The notes below the pieces were generated by a model. That model saw only the letters and a list, made by a program, of their open reading frames with translations, did not search any database and was not told the DNA's origin. DNA of 64,000 nucleotides. It comes from Patiria pectinifera (lineage: Eukaryota; Echinodermata; Asteroidea; Valvatida; Asterinidae). Below, piece by piece: positions 1 through 9,599 of this stretch (position 1 is its first letter; every line of letters starts with the position of its first letter). The stretch lies in assembly GCA_029964075.1 (NCBI GenBank), contig CM057135.1, forward strand, positions 434,001-498,000. Reading direction: 5' to 3'. The translations under genes and the position numbers were made by a program.

Positions 1-618
1 ACACACTAAACAATTCTGTAAATCAGATGACAAAGATCAATCTTGCTTGCTTGAAGTCGCACCTTGATCCTGTCTAGGACGCCCCTTTTGTAGCGGTACG
101 CCAGTAAGGAGGTCCTCTCAAATGATTGGATTTAAGGACAAATCAAGACAAATAGAAACAAATCAAAGCAGGAGTCAAATTATGCTTGGTCTCATGAACT
201 TGTTCACAAAAATCGATTACAATAGTTTAAATTAACACATGATCTCAATTTGAACTCACAAAAACAACTGTTACAAAAAGTATTGATAAGATGATAGATT
301 CAGTTTCTAGCTCTATAAATTGTGACACAGTTGCCAATGATAAAATATATTAAATCACAAAGTTTGTATTTCTAAAGTTCCCAGATTTAAAGTGAGGTTC
401 CTAAGATTCACCGGTTCTAATATTTTAATCAGGATCCCCGAAGTTCCCCGAACGCCTGGCAAGTGTACGGCTGTTGTGATCTAGGCCTCCAAATTGCACA
501 CTTTGGTGTGCAGGCCGAAAAGGGATGATATTCGCGCGTTCACGGCACTAAGTGCGCGTTTGTATACATTTTTCTGGGCTGTGTGCAAACTGTAAGGTGC
601 CTCGTAAATGACGTCTCA
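1..618. other. Non-coding stretch, nothing recognised
   Basis: No open frame of useful length, no RNA gene and no clear repeat is visible. It lies downstream of the stop that ends the minus-strand Helitron-type gene, so the Rep/helicase part expected there has been lost or replaced. Confidence 0.5.
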
Positions 619-1238
619 CTACAGTAATTTTAAGCAAACAGCGCAAACACAGTCTGGACCACCTTTTGTTGAATTCTTGAAATCATTTATTACATTTTGA
701 ATGCATCTTCTCCTGATCTTCGACTTTAAAGCTCTGTTCCTATTGCTTTCAACAATTTTACATTTATAATGTGGATATTTTATTTTATGTGCAATCCTTT
801 TTTTCTGTCTATAGTTTTCATCCGCATTGTATTTTGCTTTATTTATTGTACCAATTGCTTCACTATGTTTTCTTCTTAAATCAGCATCACCATGATATTT
901 GAATTTACTTGCTTTTTTACTTTCTTGCATTACTTTCTTCCTAAATGTGATGTCTTCATCATATTTCGTTTTCATTTTATTAAGACTATCACTTCGATAG
1001 TCGTGGTCTGTACAGTACAGTATCTTCTCTTCATATGGGTATCTGCATGATATTTCAATTTATCATATGCTCTCTTATTGCTTCTCTTTGGTTGATTGTC
1101 ATCTTCTACCACATCTCTTTTCATATCTGAATTTGTATTATCTTTATCATTACATTTTTCTCTCTTTCTGTTTCTGTCAAGTTTTCTCTTTAAGCGTAAA
1201 TTTGGACGCCTTTTGTTTTTTTTCACCTTTCCCTCCAT
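619..1238 (-). pseudogene. Basic linker segment of a Helitron-type accessory protein
   Basis: Two overlapping minus-strand frames (972-1238, then 619-975) encode a very Lys/Arg-rich protein with a recurring K-Y-x-A/G-D motif (KYHAD, KYHGD, KYNAD). It ends in a Gly-Pro-Asp-x-Val-Cys-x-x-Cys motif. From memory of the family, this basic repeat followed by a GP-x-x-VC-x-x-C motif lies just upstream of the Helitron_like_N/Rep region in animal Helitrons. Here a stop follows a few codons after the Cys motif and no Rep or helicase sequence follows, so the gene is truncated. The frame changes once near 975. A host gene with the same low-complexity composition is possible but less likely given the OTU and PHD neighbours. 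Confidence 0.55.
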
Positions 1239-1323
1239 GTCCAGTACTGTTTGAATTCAGAGACTGTTTTTGTTCATTCGTATTTAACACTGTATTTACT
1301 ATCAGCCGATTGCCATGTTACAT

Positions 1324-1889
1324 CTACATCGCCTTTTGATTAACAGACATCATCAAGACATCATCTTCATTAGTGTTACATGTGTTTACTTTTGCCTCAT
1401 GAACTGACAGCACTACATCATAATGCATTTGACCAGTATGGTTCGGATATATGCCAGCGTCTGATGTCACCCAGTTCACCATGTTGTCTAGAGAATATCA
1501 ACCATCTTCCACTATAAGTATATATGTCAGTCTGGAGCATATGTGCTAAGCATATTATTTCCAATTCTGTTGCCCAAATACCAGAACACATGACTCTTCT
1601 CTTTGAAACATAATCCTCAACACTACAGAATCCCTGACGTAAGAATGACTCGTACTGATCAGCGTTTTTCAACAAGTGATTCACAGTGGCCGATCTCAAC
1701 CTCATATGATTACGCTCAGTACCAGAAAAAAGCAAATGATACAGCTCTGAAAAAGCAATTCCCATCACCTTGGATTCTCTTTAAATGATCTGGTTGCCCA
1801 ATGTTGTCACACTGTACAAACTTTGCATCAAACTTTGAATTAGTCTTGACAACTCCAAGCATTTTACACAATCCAACCTTATGTTCAGA
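1324..1889 (-). pseudogene. OTU-like cysteine protease domain, broken by frameshifts
   Basis: The minus strand carries an OTU-family signature in pieces. The D-G-N-C catalytic motif (GDGNCFFRAVSF) is at about 1735-1769. The middle of the domain (about 1430-1735) is in another frame and includes W-A-T-E-L-E-I and the I-Y-x-Y strand. The catalytic-His strand H-Y-D-V-V is at 1411-1425 in a third frame. The first shift lies in a T run near 1733, the second near 1430. OTU domains are deubiquitinase-type cysteine proteases and are a known cargo of animal Helitrons. It follows the peptidase part at 1890-2346 in the same gene order. The call is firm for the motifs, inferential for Helitron origin, and the copy cannot encode an intact protease as sequenced. 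Confidence 0.7.
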
Positions 1890-2346
1890 TCATAATGGGG
1901 CAAATCTAAAATCACTTACTGTAGATACTTCAATCATTTCAACATCACAGTGATCTGTAGAATTATTTGCTTCATCGACATTTTCAATTTGATCATTTCT
2001 TCCTGACTTGGATGAACCACTGATTTCCTTAGAGTGTGCTGGTGAAGCCTTGTTCATTTTCTTCTTACTTGTAACCTTTTCTTCTCTATCAGTAACACAG
2101 AAATCTGACCAATCATCTTTGTTATTACCAACCACTTTGTCTTCACAGATACTTTCATCATCTATAATGAACAAACTCACACCTGTAATTTCAAATTGTT
2201 CATGATCAGACACATTCATTGATCTACCCAAATTAGAGCAATACCTGTGTACATCTTGCAATGTTGGAGCGCATTTCATTAGGCTTCTACCTTCACTCAC
2301 TAGGCAACCACTGCAATCTCTGGAATGTGAATCAAAAATGAAGTAC
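1890..2346 (-). pseudogene. Papain-like (C76-like) protease C-terminal part and linker of the Helitron-type gene
   Basis: The minus-strand frame enters from the foldback boundary with F-I-F-D-S-H-S-R-D, the D-x-H strand typical of the viral/Helitron cysteine peptidase (C76-like) domain, then runs through an acidic, Ser-rich linker to a TGA at 1890-1892. This is the direct continuation of the fragment at 6870-6942. If the 2347-6866 element and one TAC copy are removed, the frame runs from ...NHKY into FIFDSH without a break. The linker has no domain I recognise. Confidence 0.65.
2344..2346. repeat. Left 3-bp target-site duplication (TAC) of the foldback element
   Basis: TAC immediately precedes the left terminus and recurs at 6867-6869 after the right terminus. 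Collapsing the two copies restores the interrupted minus-strand reading frame, which independently supports the boundary. Confidence 0.75.
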
Positions 2347-3902
2347 TAGTTGGGTCCAAAACATAAGTTCCGTGACCATTCTCTGGCTAGGTTGGTTTGA
2401 CGATGGATTTGACTTCTATGGACCATTTATAAAGAAATTAGCCCCCCGGTCCCTCCCAAAATTCCCGGCATTTTTTGCTAGGGGGCCAAATCCAAGATGG
2501 CCGCCGGCGCCATCTTGAAAAATTAACTTTTGAACTAGAGCACTTAGAATCATGTATGAAGACACTTTTTCAGGTAAGTCGACCATGAGGATTCCGATTC
2601 AGACATCAGTTTGACGCTATGACGTCATTTGGACCCAGAAATCAAAGATGACCCCCATTCGATAGAGCAAAAACATAAATTTCAAACGGGAGCACCTAGA
2701 ATCATGAATGAACACATTATTTTGGCAAAATCGTTGCGCTGATGCAATTTAAGAAGGTCCTGGAGCCATCCAGCATAAATGGAGCGAGAACCCGCAGCCA
2801 GACATGATGGTCAATGGTTCTTAAGGAGCGAGGTCCGAATGGGATCGAGGGCCATATCAGCTGGTTTTAAAAATGATTAGCACAATGAAGTTCTGTCTTG
2901 TTTTAACAAAGCACACTTCATTTTCAGGTTTTGTCCCCACTGACTGCGGCAATCATCATAATCATCACACTGCATATTATGTTGGCACCAAATTATTCGC
3001 TGTTTATATATTTTATATCACAAACACTTCTGCTACTTCTTACTGTTATTGTTTCCTCGGATTGGTACGCGCACTGTAATGATGCTGTGGTTTCCCTGGT
3101 TTGTAATGTGAATTGAGAACATAGCTTACGACAATGTCCACTGTTCCATGTGTCCTCCAGTGTGGTAGGCTTTGCGACAAGGCCACCGATCCCATTACTT
3201 TAATTGAGATGTGGGAAAATCAAGAAAACGGCCCTGTAATGGAGCGGTCAGAACAAGTTTTGAGATGTCCACAAAACTGTCATTTGCAATAAAGGTCGGA
3301 CAGTGTGTCTCTGATACATTTAGGTTGACCTTTTGAAAAACCAACAAACTAGACAAGAAACTTGAAACAGACCTACAAAAAAAGAAAAGAGAGGTTGACG
3401 AATGCCAATCTCAGTCTTTGTCTATGTCTGTTGTCTAGTTCTGTTGCCCAGCTGCGGCTTCAGCTGCCAAGGAGCTGCAATCGAGTCTGGGGACAATGCA
3501 TCATAAAACAAAATGTTAATGGAGCTGTAACATGAATTAAGCAAAGCACCCAGAATCAAAGCCAATCCTGTTTTCGTATGATCACGCATGGCCGGATTTC
3601 AAGAGACACACATTAACCATGGAAGATCAGAGCCTGCAAGACAAAATCGCCTGTCTGATCGATCCTGCATTATGATCACCCCTATGCGCTTGAGATCAGA
3701 TATCACCCTCAAATGTCGTTTGAAATTATGTGCGTAGCTATCAGAAAATAAGTGAAGATGACAAACTCTCACGAATGCACTATGCCTTTCTCCATGAGGA
3801 TCAAACGATCTTCTTTGACCACATCAGAACAGTTATCTTTGAGGAACATAAGCTAAGGGCACTTTAGAGTCCCTCAGAGATGACAGGATAAACCTTCTCT
3901 GT

Positions 3903-4560
3903 GTGTATGGCTTCCCAACATCCAGGGTCAAGTCACCCTATTCATGCGAGGGCAAGATTGCCTTCCACTCCCATCCTCGAAGGAGACAGAGCGGCCTATA
4001 CTGTGACGCGTCTGTGGGGGAGGGTGGTTCTTATGTCGAAGCAGCACTGTCCTCCATCGGTGTCAGCATAGCAGATAGCAACTGGTGCACAATGTGGCTG
4101 ATTGGCTTAGGAATGAATAATCAAACTCGTTCCGTAGGCACCGAGGGTCAAGAAGCTAGAGCAGGAGGAGAAGGAGTTCTGCTTGCAATTCGCTTTGCGT
4201 GGGAAGAGGGGGTAGATCTGTCCCCGAGCACTCCCTCTCTCACCTCTCTCATCACACAGTATGTCATAAAGCTACCAACCACATCTGCCAGAAATGTCAC
4301 CGTCACCCTTCTCGGGATGACTTACAGTAAGGAGCTTATTGACTCTTACTACAAGCTGGGCATGGGGATCAGCTACCTGAATGTGCTTCTCCTCCGCGGC
4401 CTTTAGACCATGCATGACCTGGAGCGGTGCTCGGTCTCTCCTGAGGAGATCGCTGAAGGAGAACCAAGCATAAGTGAATGGCAACCTGATGCAGCCGAGC
4501 AAACTATTCGGTGTCATGATGGCTTGAATATGGAGCAGGGGAAGCGCAAGGCTTACACTG
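3903..4560 (+). pseudogene. Decayed coding fragment of an uncharacterised transposon-borne animal protein
   Basis: A 167-codon frame (3903-4406) continues past a stop with the segment T-M-H-D-L-E-R-C-S-V-x-P-E-E-I-A-E-G-E. The pattern of a short 'L-G-M-G-I-S-Y' strand, a Leu-rich 'VLLLRG' and 'H-D-L' recalls, from memory, uncharacterised repeat-encoded proteins common in corals and other invertebrates. The same sequence is found, more damaged, on the minus strand of the opposite arm (about 4870-5130). The inverted arms therefore each derive from a protein-coding transposon segment. No function is claimed, and the N-terminal part of the open frame may be chance. Confidence 0.35.
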
Positions 4561-5452
4561 ACTGCCCAACAATTCAGTTGTGAATCATGTCAAAGACAAG
4601 CTGTCTTAATCATCGGCACTAAGCGCATGGCTCTGTACGTTGCATGATTAGGGTGGATGGGCGGCTCACAGCGCCGTGTGGTCCTTTATGACGTACCTGC
4701 TTTCATCTCAGCCTCCTCATCAGCCAGTATTTGTGCGACAGTCTTTGCGTCTTTGATGCGCATAAGCTCATCCTGGATATTTGCCTTTTTCTCATGTACA
4801 AGAGGTTCTAGACGCTGCAGAAACATCAAGTTACAGCGGTGCGTTTCCTCCTCCTATAAATTTGTTGTTGTCACTGATGATTGGTTCTTCATCAGCGATT
4901 TCCTTGCGACAGACCTAGCACCGCTCCAGGTCATGCATGGTTCAGACGTCTTGCAGGAGAAGCACGCTTGGGTAGCTGAACCCCATGACAATCTTGTACT
5001 AAGAGTCGACAAGCTCATTGCTGCATGTACGTCATCCCGCGAAGGGTGACGGTGGCAATGATGGCGGATGTGGTTGGTCGCTTTATGACGTACTGTGTGA
5101 TGAGAGAGGTGAGAGAGAGTGTGCTTGGGGACAGATCTACCCCCTCCTCCCACGCAAAGCAGATATCTGCTGCACCATGAGAAGCGAGAGTTGCTCCCCC
5201 TTTTCTAGCTCTGGGACGAGTTGGATTGAACTGATGACATCTTTGAGCCGCTCAGCCACATTGCGCACCAATTGCTTACTACTATGCTGACACCGATATA
5301 GGACAGAGCTGCTTCTACAAGATCCAACTCCGTGACGTGTCATGGATTAGATCACTCTGGTTCCTCCGAGGGTTGGAGCGGAAGCCGATCTTGCCCTCAA
5401 ACTCCTGGGTTAGGATATCTTTTATATAGGATGACTTGACCCTGGATGTTGG

Positions 5453-5476
5453 GATTAGGGTTAGGGTTAGGGTTAC
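5453..5476 (+). repeat. Short interstitial telomere-type repeat (TTAGGG)n
   Basis: Slightly more than three TTAGGG units are present, only in the right arm of the foldback element. The unit matches the common metazoan telomere repeat but the array is too short to mean a chromosome end. Confidence 0.7.
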
Positions 5477-6869
5477 TGTTCTTATATAACCAAAGAAGAT
5501 GGTCTGAACTTATTTTCTGATAGCTACGCATTATTTCAAACGACATTTGAGGTGATATCTGATTTCAAGCGCATAGGGCTGATCAACTGCAGGATCGATC
5601 AGACAGTTGATTCTGTCTTGCAGGCTCTGATCTTCCAAGGCCACTCTGTCTCTTGAAAGCTGGCGTGATCGTACGAAATCAGGATTGGCTTTGATTCTGG
5701 GTGCTTTGCTGAATCTGTCTTACAGCACCATTAGCACTTTGTTTTATGATGTATTGCCCCCAAACTCGATTGCAGCTCCTTGGCAGCTGAAGCCGCAGCT
5801 GGGCAACAGAACTAGACTGGAATTGGCATTCATCAACCTCTTGTTTTTCTTGTCTTTTGTTGGCCTGTTCAAGTTTCTTGGTATTTTATAAGGTCAAGCT
5901 ACATGCATCATGGACACATATAATGTCCGACAGGGCTTTTATCCGAATTGTCAGTTGCGTGGACATCTCCAAACTTGTCCAGACCGCTCCATTACAGGGC
6001 CTTTTTCTTGGGATCGTCCAACCTCTCATCTGAGGTCATAGAATCGGTGGCCTTGTTGCAAAGCCTACCACACTGGAGGACACATGGAACGATGGACATT
6101 GCCGTAAGATACATGCTTGTTCCCAATTCATCTCAAACCACCGAAACCACAGCATTATTGCAGTACGCGTACCAATTTCAGGAAACGTATAACAGTAAGA
6201 AGTATCGGAAGTGTTTTGTGATATAAAATATATTAAAAAAGAATAATTTGGTGCCAACATATATGTAATAATTATGATGATGATGATTATGATGATTGCC
6301 GTAGCCTCATTAGGGACACAACCTAAAAAAGGAAGTGTGCTTTGTTAAAACAACTCAGAACGTCGTTGTGCTAAACAAGTTTATACAAAATCCAGCCGAT
6401 ATGGCCCTCGATCCCATTAGGACCTTGCATCTTATGTTGGATGGGTCCAGGACATTCTTAAATTGCATCAGCGCAACGATTTTGCCAAAATAATGTGTTC
6501 ATTCATGATCCTAGGTGCTCCCGTTCAACAGTTAATGTTTTTGCTCTATCAAATGGGGGTTATCTTGGATTTCTGGGTCAAAATGATGCCATAGCGTCAA
6601 ACTGATGTCGGAATCGGAATCCTCATGGTCGACTTACCTGAAAAAAGTGTCTTCATACATGATTCTGGGAGCTCTGGTTCAAAAGTTATTTTTTTCAAGA
6701 TGGCGCCGGCGGCCATCTTGGATTTGGCCCCCTTGCGAAAAATGCCGGGATTTTTGGGAGGGACCGGGGAGCTAATTTCTTTAAAAATGGTCCATAGAAG
6801 TCAAATCCATCGTCAAACCGTCCTAGCCAGAGAATGGTCACGGAACTTATGTTTTGGACCCTACTATAC

Positions 6870-6942
6870 TTATGATTTTGGGAAATTATGGCAAAAGTAT
6901 TTCCATGAAAACATACAAAACATGCCTGGTACCTTTGCAATG
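6870..6942 (-). pseudogene. Short middle fragment of the Helitron-type protease gene
   Basis: Stranded between the foldback element and the MITE. The minus-strand frame continues from 7431-7647 across the MITE (…EQTLQ | RYQACFVCFHGNTFA…) and into 2346 across the foldback. The pattern C-F-x-C-F-H-G-N-T-F-A-I-I is the penultimate strand before D-S-H-S-R of the peptidase domain. Confidence 0.6.
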
Positions 6943-7422
6943 TTAGCCTTTAGTCAAGTCCCACGCGCTTACCCGGACACGTGACGCACTCCGGATGCTG
7001 ACACGTAAAAAGACTAGCACGAGCGGCGGAGCCGCGAGGGCCTTTACCATCTCGTGGAGAACGCTTATGTTTTTCTTTACCTTTGTCTACCGATTTGGTA
7101 GACATGCATAACGCATTACTCGTTGTGAATTGACAAATGAAAATGCAGAATTACTAACGTAAATCAGCCGTCGTCTGGCGCCAGACAGCACGCGCGCCAT
7201 GGCGCTTGTTGTTGCTGGTAACCGCAAACCACTGTTAGATGATTGGTTTATATTGCTTGATGAATAATACGTGAATAAATGAGTAAGTGATTAGTTCCGC
7301 GAGATAGTAAAGGCCCTCGCGGCTCCGCCGCTCGTGCCAGTCTTTTTACGTGCCAGCATCCGGGATGCGTTACGTGTCCGGATGGTCCGGGTATAGGCGC
7401 GTGGGACTTGACTAAAGGCTTA
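6943..7422. mobile_element. 480-bp MITE with 8-bp target-site duplication
   Basis: Inverted ends of about 115-125 bp (6943-7058 and 7298-7422) begin TTAGCCTTTAGTCAAGTCCC and TAAGCCTTTAGTCAAGTCCC. The 8-bp direct repeat TTGCAATG flanks it at 6935-6942 and 7423-7430. An 8-bp TSD is typical of hAT-type transposons, so a non-autonomous hAT relative is the best guess. No coding capacity. Its TAA end creates the stop that ends the flanking minus-strand frame. Confidence 0.85.
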
Positions 7423-7927
7423 TTGCAATGTCTGTTCAAGAGCACAACTGAGCTGAATCATATTAAACTCTGGTAAATTCAACTCATCACTAAATGCACC
7501 AATAACTGGATCATGATATGTCAACGTGAAACGTTTGTTATAGGCATCTAATTCTGTAGGCAGTTCATTTATCACCAAATAACCATTGTTCATTGTACAA
7601 CTTTGAGATAAATAACCATACAACTCATCACCAGTATTCAAAATCAAATTCCGTCCAGGTCCTCAATTCCTTTATCTGGCTGTACATCATTGCACATAAG
7701 CTATTTGGTACACATTGCTTCCCACGATGGCGAAATTTTGGATGACCTTGATTACAAGTACCCTGAACACTAATACTATCAATTAATTGTTCACATTTAG
7801 GCTGTAATTCCACAGAGTTTTCATTTTCTGCTTTGATTTTCTTCTCTGAAGGCTCAGCTACACATGACCTTTGTTTCCTCTTCAAATTCTTCCTTTGATC
7901 CTCTGTCTTTAATCTCTTTACATTCAT
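7423..7927 (-). pseudogene. Peptidase C76-like cysteine protease N-terminal part
   Basis: The minus-strand frame at 7628-7927 contains G-K-Q-C-V-P-N-S-L-C-A, matching the catalytic Cys strand of the viral tegument-type/Helitron peptidase C76 pattern. A one-base frameshift near 7640 leads into 7431-7647 (I-L-N-T-G-D-E-L-Y, then L-V-I-N-E-L-P). The domain then continues through 6870-6942 to the D-S-H-S-R strand at 2300-2346. Such proteases accompany animal Helitrons, often next to an OTU domain, as here. The domain is interrupted by one frameshift and two transposons and is not functional as sequenced. Confidence 0.6.
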
Positions 7928-8639
7928 TTTCCAATCTTGTCCTTCCTGTTTTTCTTTCTCTGTCGCACCTTCCTTTTTTTCCTTCTGACGATTTCTGTAC
8001 AGTCCTTTTTCTTAAAGAATACCCACCGGTTTGTTTGACATACACGTGTTTCTTAGTCACTGACAATTGCGCCACTTGCCTCGTATTGGTTTCTCTGGCT
8101 TGAAAGCATTCAGCTTCATTTTCTTCTTCACAGTTTTCTATGTCCACACTGCAGTTCGTCATATCAAACATATTCGCATCTGTAGGAATACCAAAATCAT
8201 TGAACAAATTGTTACAAAAATTTGAATGTCCACATTTGCGACAAATCCAGGAAATATGTTTATCTGCTAAATCCTCACGCATGTTCAAGAACCTCATACA
8301 TCTTACATGAAACCATTCTTTACACTTATCACACCCCATTTCGTTCTCTGAACTGCTTTCATCACAAACCCAACACACGTGAACACCATTACTTTGCTTA
8401 GAATCCTTCCTATGACTGCTGTTAACACTGTAAGTACATGCCGTTGATTCTCTTACAGACTGATCCTTTATCGTAACCTTTGTCTTCTCCACAATACTGT
8501 CTCTCTTGTGCTGCCTCTTTTGTGTACGATTTACGGGTACTGCATCTGAACATTTGCTTTTCAAAAATGAAGCTCTACACTGGTATTTCCTGTTTTGCTT
8601 TTGTTTGCATGTCTCTCTTCTGCATACTCTTAATGACAA
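7854..8639 (-). pseudogene. PHD-finger segment of the Helitron-type gene
   Basis: A 261-codon minus-strand frame with a PHD-type zinc finger. Cysteine pairs C-W-V-C, then C-D-K-C, H-V-R-C and finally W-I-C-R-K-C have the C4-H-C3 order of the family. Flanks are basic, with an N-terminal Lys/Arg/Cys-rich stretch and a C-terminal Glu/Lys-rich stretch. PHD fingers read histone tails or mediate protein contacts and occur in accessory proteins of invertebrate Helitrons. The frame shifts at both ends: upstream into 8575-9000 and downstream into 7628-7927, so the original gene was one long ORF. An independent host PHD gene is the alternative. Confidence 0.65.
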
Positions 8640-9000
8640 AACTCAAGCATCTTCTAGTGTGAGTTTGTATTTTCTGCTGTACTTTCTCATAGTTCGTTCT
8701 TTCTTCCTTACTCATAGAGATTTCCACAACCTTACCATTTCTTGACCTGTGATAAGCCTTTCTACATGCACTTCTACGCATTTTCTTTCTGTTTGGTTTT
8801 GAAACTTTCATTGGCTCTTTGTAAAACTCTACAACACTGTCTAATACTTTGTTTCTGCTACAGCATGTCTGACCCCTGACCTTCAACATTTTCACTGCAT
8901 TCTGCTGAACTAGTCTCTTGATACTCATCCTCTTCATTCTTATCTTCTTCAAGTCCTTCACTTTTGATTCTGACTTTATTTGAAACTTTGATTGAGGCAT
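8575..9000 (-). pseudogene. Basic N-terminal segment of the same gene
   Basis: A 141-codon minus-strand frame, strongly Lys/Arg-rich with scattered Cys and Ser, lying between the tandem-repeat domain (9005-9410) and the PHD finger. No domain is recognised. Composition suggests a nucleic-acid-binding tail. The frame differs from both neighbours. Confidence 0.4.
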
Positions 9001-9004
9001 TTTC

Positions 9005-9415
9005 TGAAAGCATTTTCTCCACTAGGAGGCATCATCTCATCATTTTCTCCAGTAGGAGGCATCATCTCAGCATTTTCTCCACTAGGAGGCATTATCTGAG
9101 CATTTTCTCCACTAGGAGGCATTATCTGAGCATTTTCTCCACTAGGAGGCATCATCTGAGCATTTTCTTCATTAGGAGGCATTTTCTGATCATTTTCTCC
9201 ACTAGGAGGCATCATATGAGCATTTTCTCTACTAGGAGGCATTTTCTGAGCATTTTTTTCCACTAGAAGGCATTATCTGAGCATTTTCTCCCGAAGGAGT
9301 CTGACCATTTTCTCCCGCAGGAGTCTGACCATGTTCCCCCGAAGGAGTCTGAGCATTTTCTCAACTAGGGGGCACTGTTTGACTATTTTCTCCCGAAGGA
9401 GTCATTACTGGAAAT
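9005..9415 (-). repeat. 30-bp coding tandem repeat (10-residue M-P-P-S-G-E-N-A-Q-I unit) with degenerate copies
   Basis: About nine 30-bp units between 9005 and 9290 keep the frame and encode M-P-P-S-G-E-N-A-Q-I-like decapeptides on the minus strand. Degenerate 24-30-bp copies continue to about 9415 (T-P-S-G-E-N). Units differ mainly at synonymous or conservative positions. This is a minisatellite inside the N-terminal region of the Helitron-type gene. Confidence 0.85.
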
Positions 9416-9582
9416 GAAATGTTGCATGTAGGGGTAACATGGGCAAACACTGAAGGGAAGATATGAGATGTAACATGTGAGTGAAGGATAACAGACAAGG
9501 GTAACACATACTCCTTCTTCCCGTCTTGTCTCTGATGCCACAAAGTAGCCCTGCAAGTAGTTGTCTTCTTGTAGACCTTCAT
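9361..9582 (-). pseudogene. Possible N-terminal end of the Helitron-type gene
   Basis: A 73-codon minus-strand frame enters the degenerate repeats (T-P-S-G-E-N-S-Q-T) in the same sense as the array, so at least its last 20 residues belong to the same protein. The rest has no recognisable domain and the start is uncertain. Confidence 0.3.
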
Positions 9583-9599
9583 TTTCTGTTGGCAGAAAG

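Larger units (their letters stand above)
2347..6866. mobile_element. 4.5-kb near-palindromic foldback transposon
   Basis: The left arm (2347 to about 4475) and right arm (about 4865-6866) are inverted, diverged copies of each other around a spacer of about 390 bp. Matched blocks can be followed along the arms: 2360-2690 with 6540-6855, 3125-3200 with 6036-6110, 3430-3500 with 5745-5815, 4200-4320 with 5040-5150, and 4400-4460 with 4880-4945. Termini read TAGTTGGGTCC and TAGTAGGGTCC and are flanked by TAC. It carries no intact transposase. The arms contain decayed copies of one coding sequence (see 4170-4560). The superfamily is undetermined: a 3-bp TSD fits several DNA transposon groups. Confidence 0.85.

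Noticed and set aside
2873..3116. Overlapping plus-strand frames rich in Ile/Leu/Tyr
   Set aside because: They lie in the foldback arm opposite to the inverted copy at about 6160-6300, and the hydrophobicity comes from T-rich sequence.
5453..5476. TTAGGG repeats as a chromosome end
   Set aside because: Only three to four units, inside one arm of a transposon, with normal sequence on both sides.
9005..9300. Regularly spaced 30-bp repeats that could suggest a CRISPR array
   Set aside because: Units are directly adjacent with no unique spacers, keep a coding frame and lie in an animal transposon gene; this is a minisatellite.
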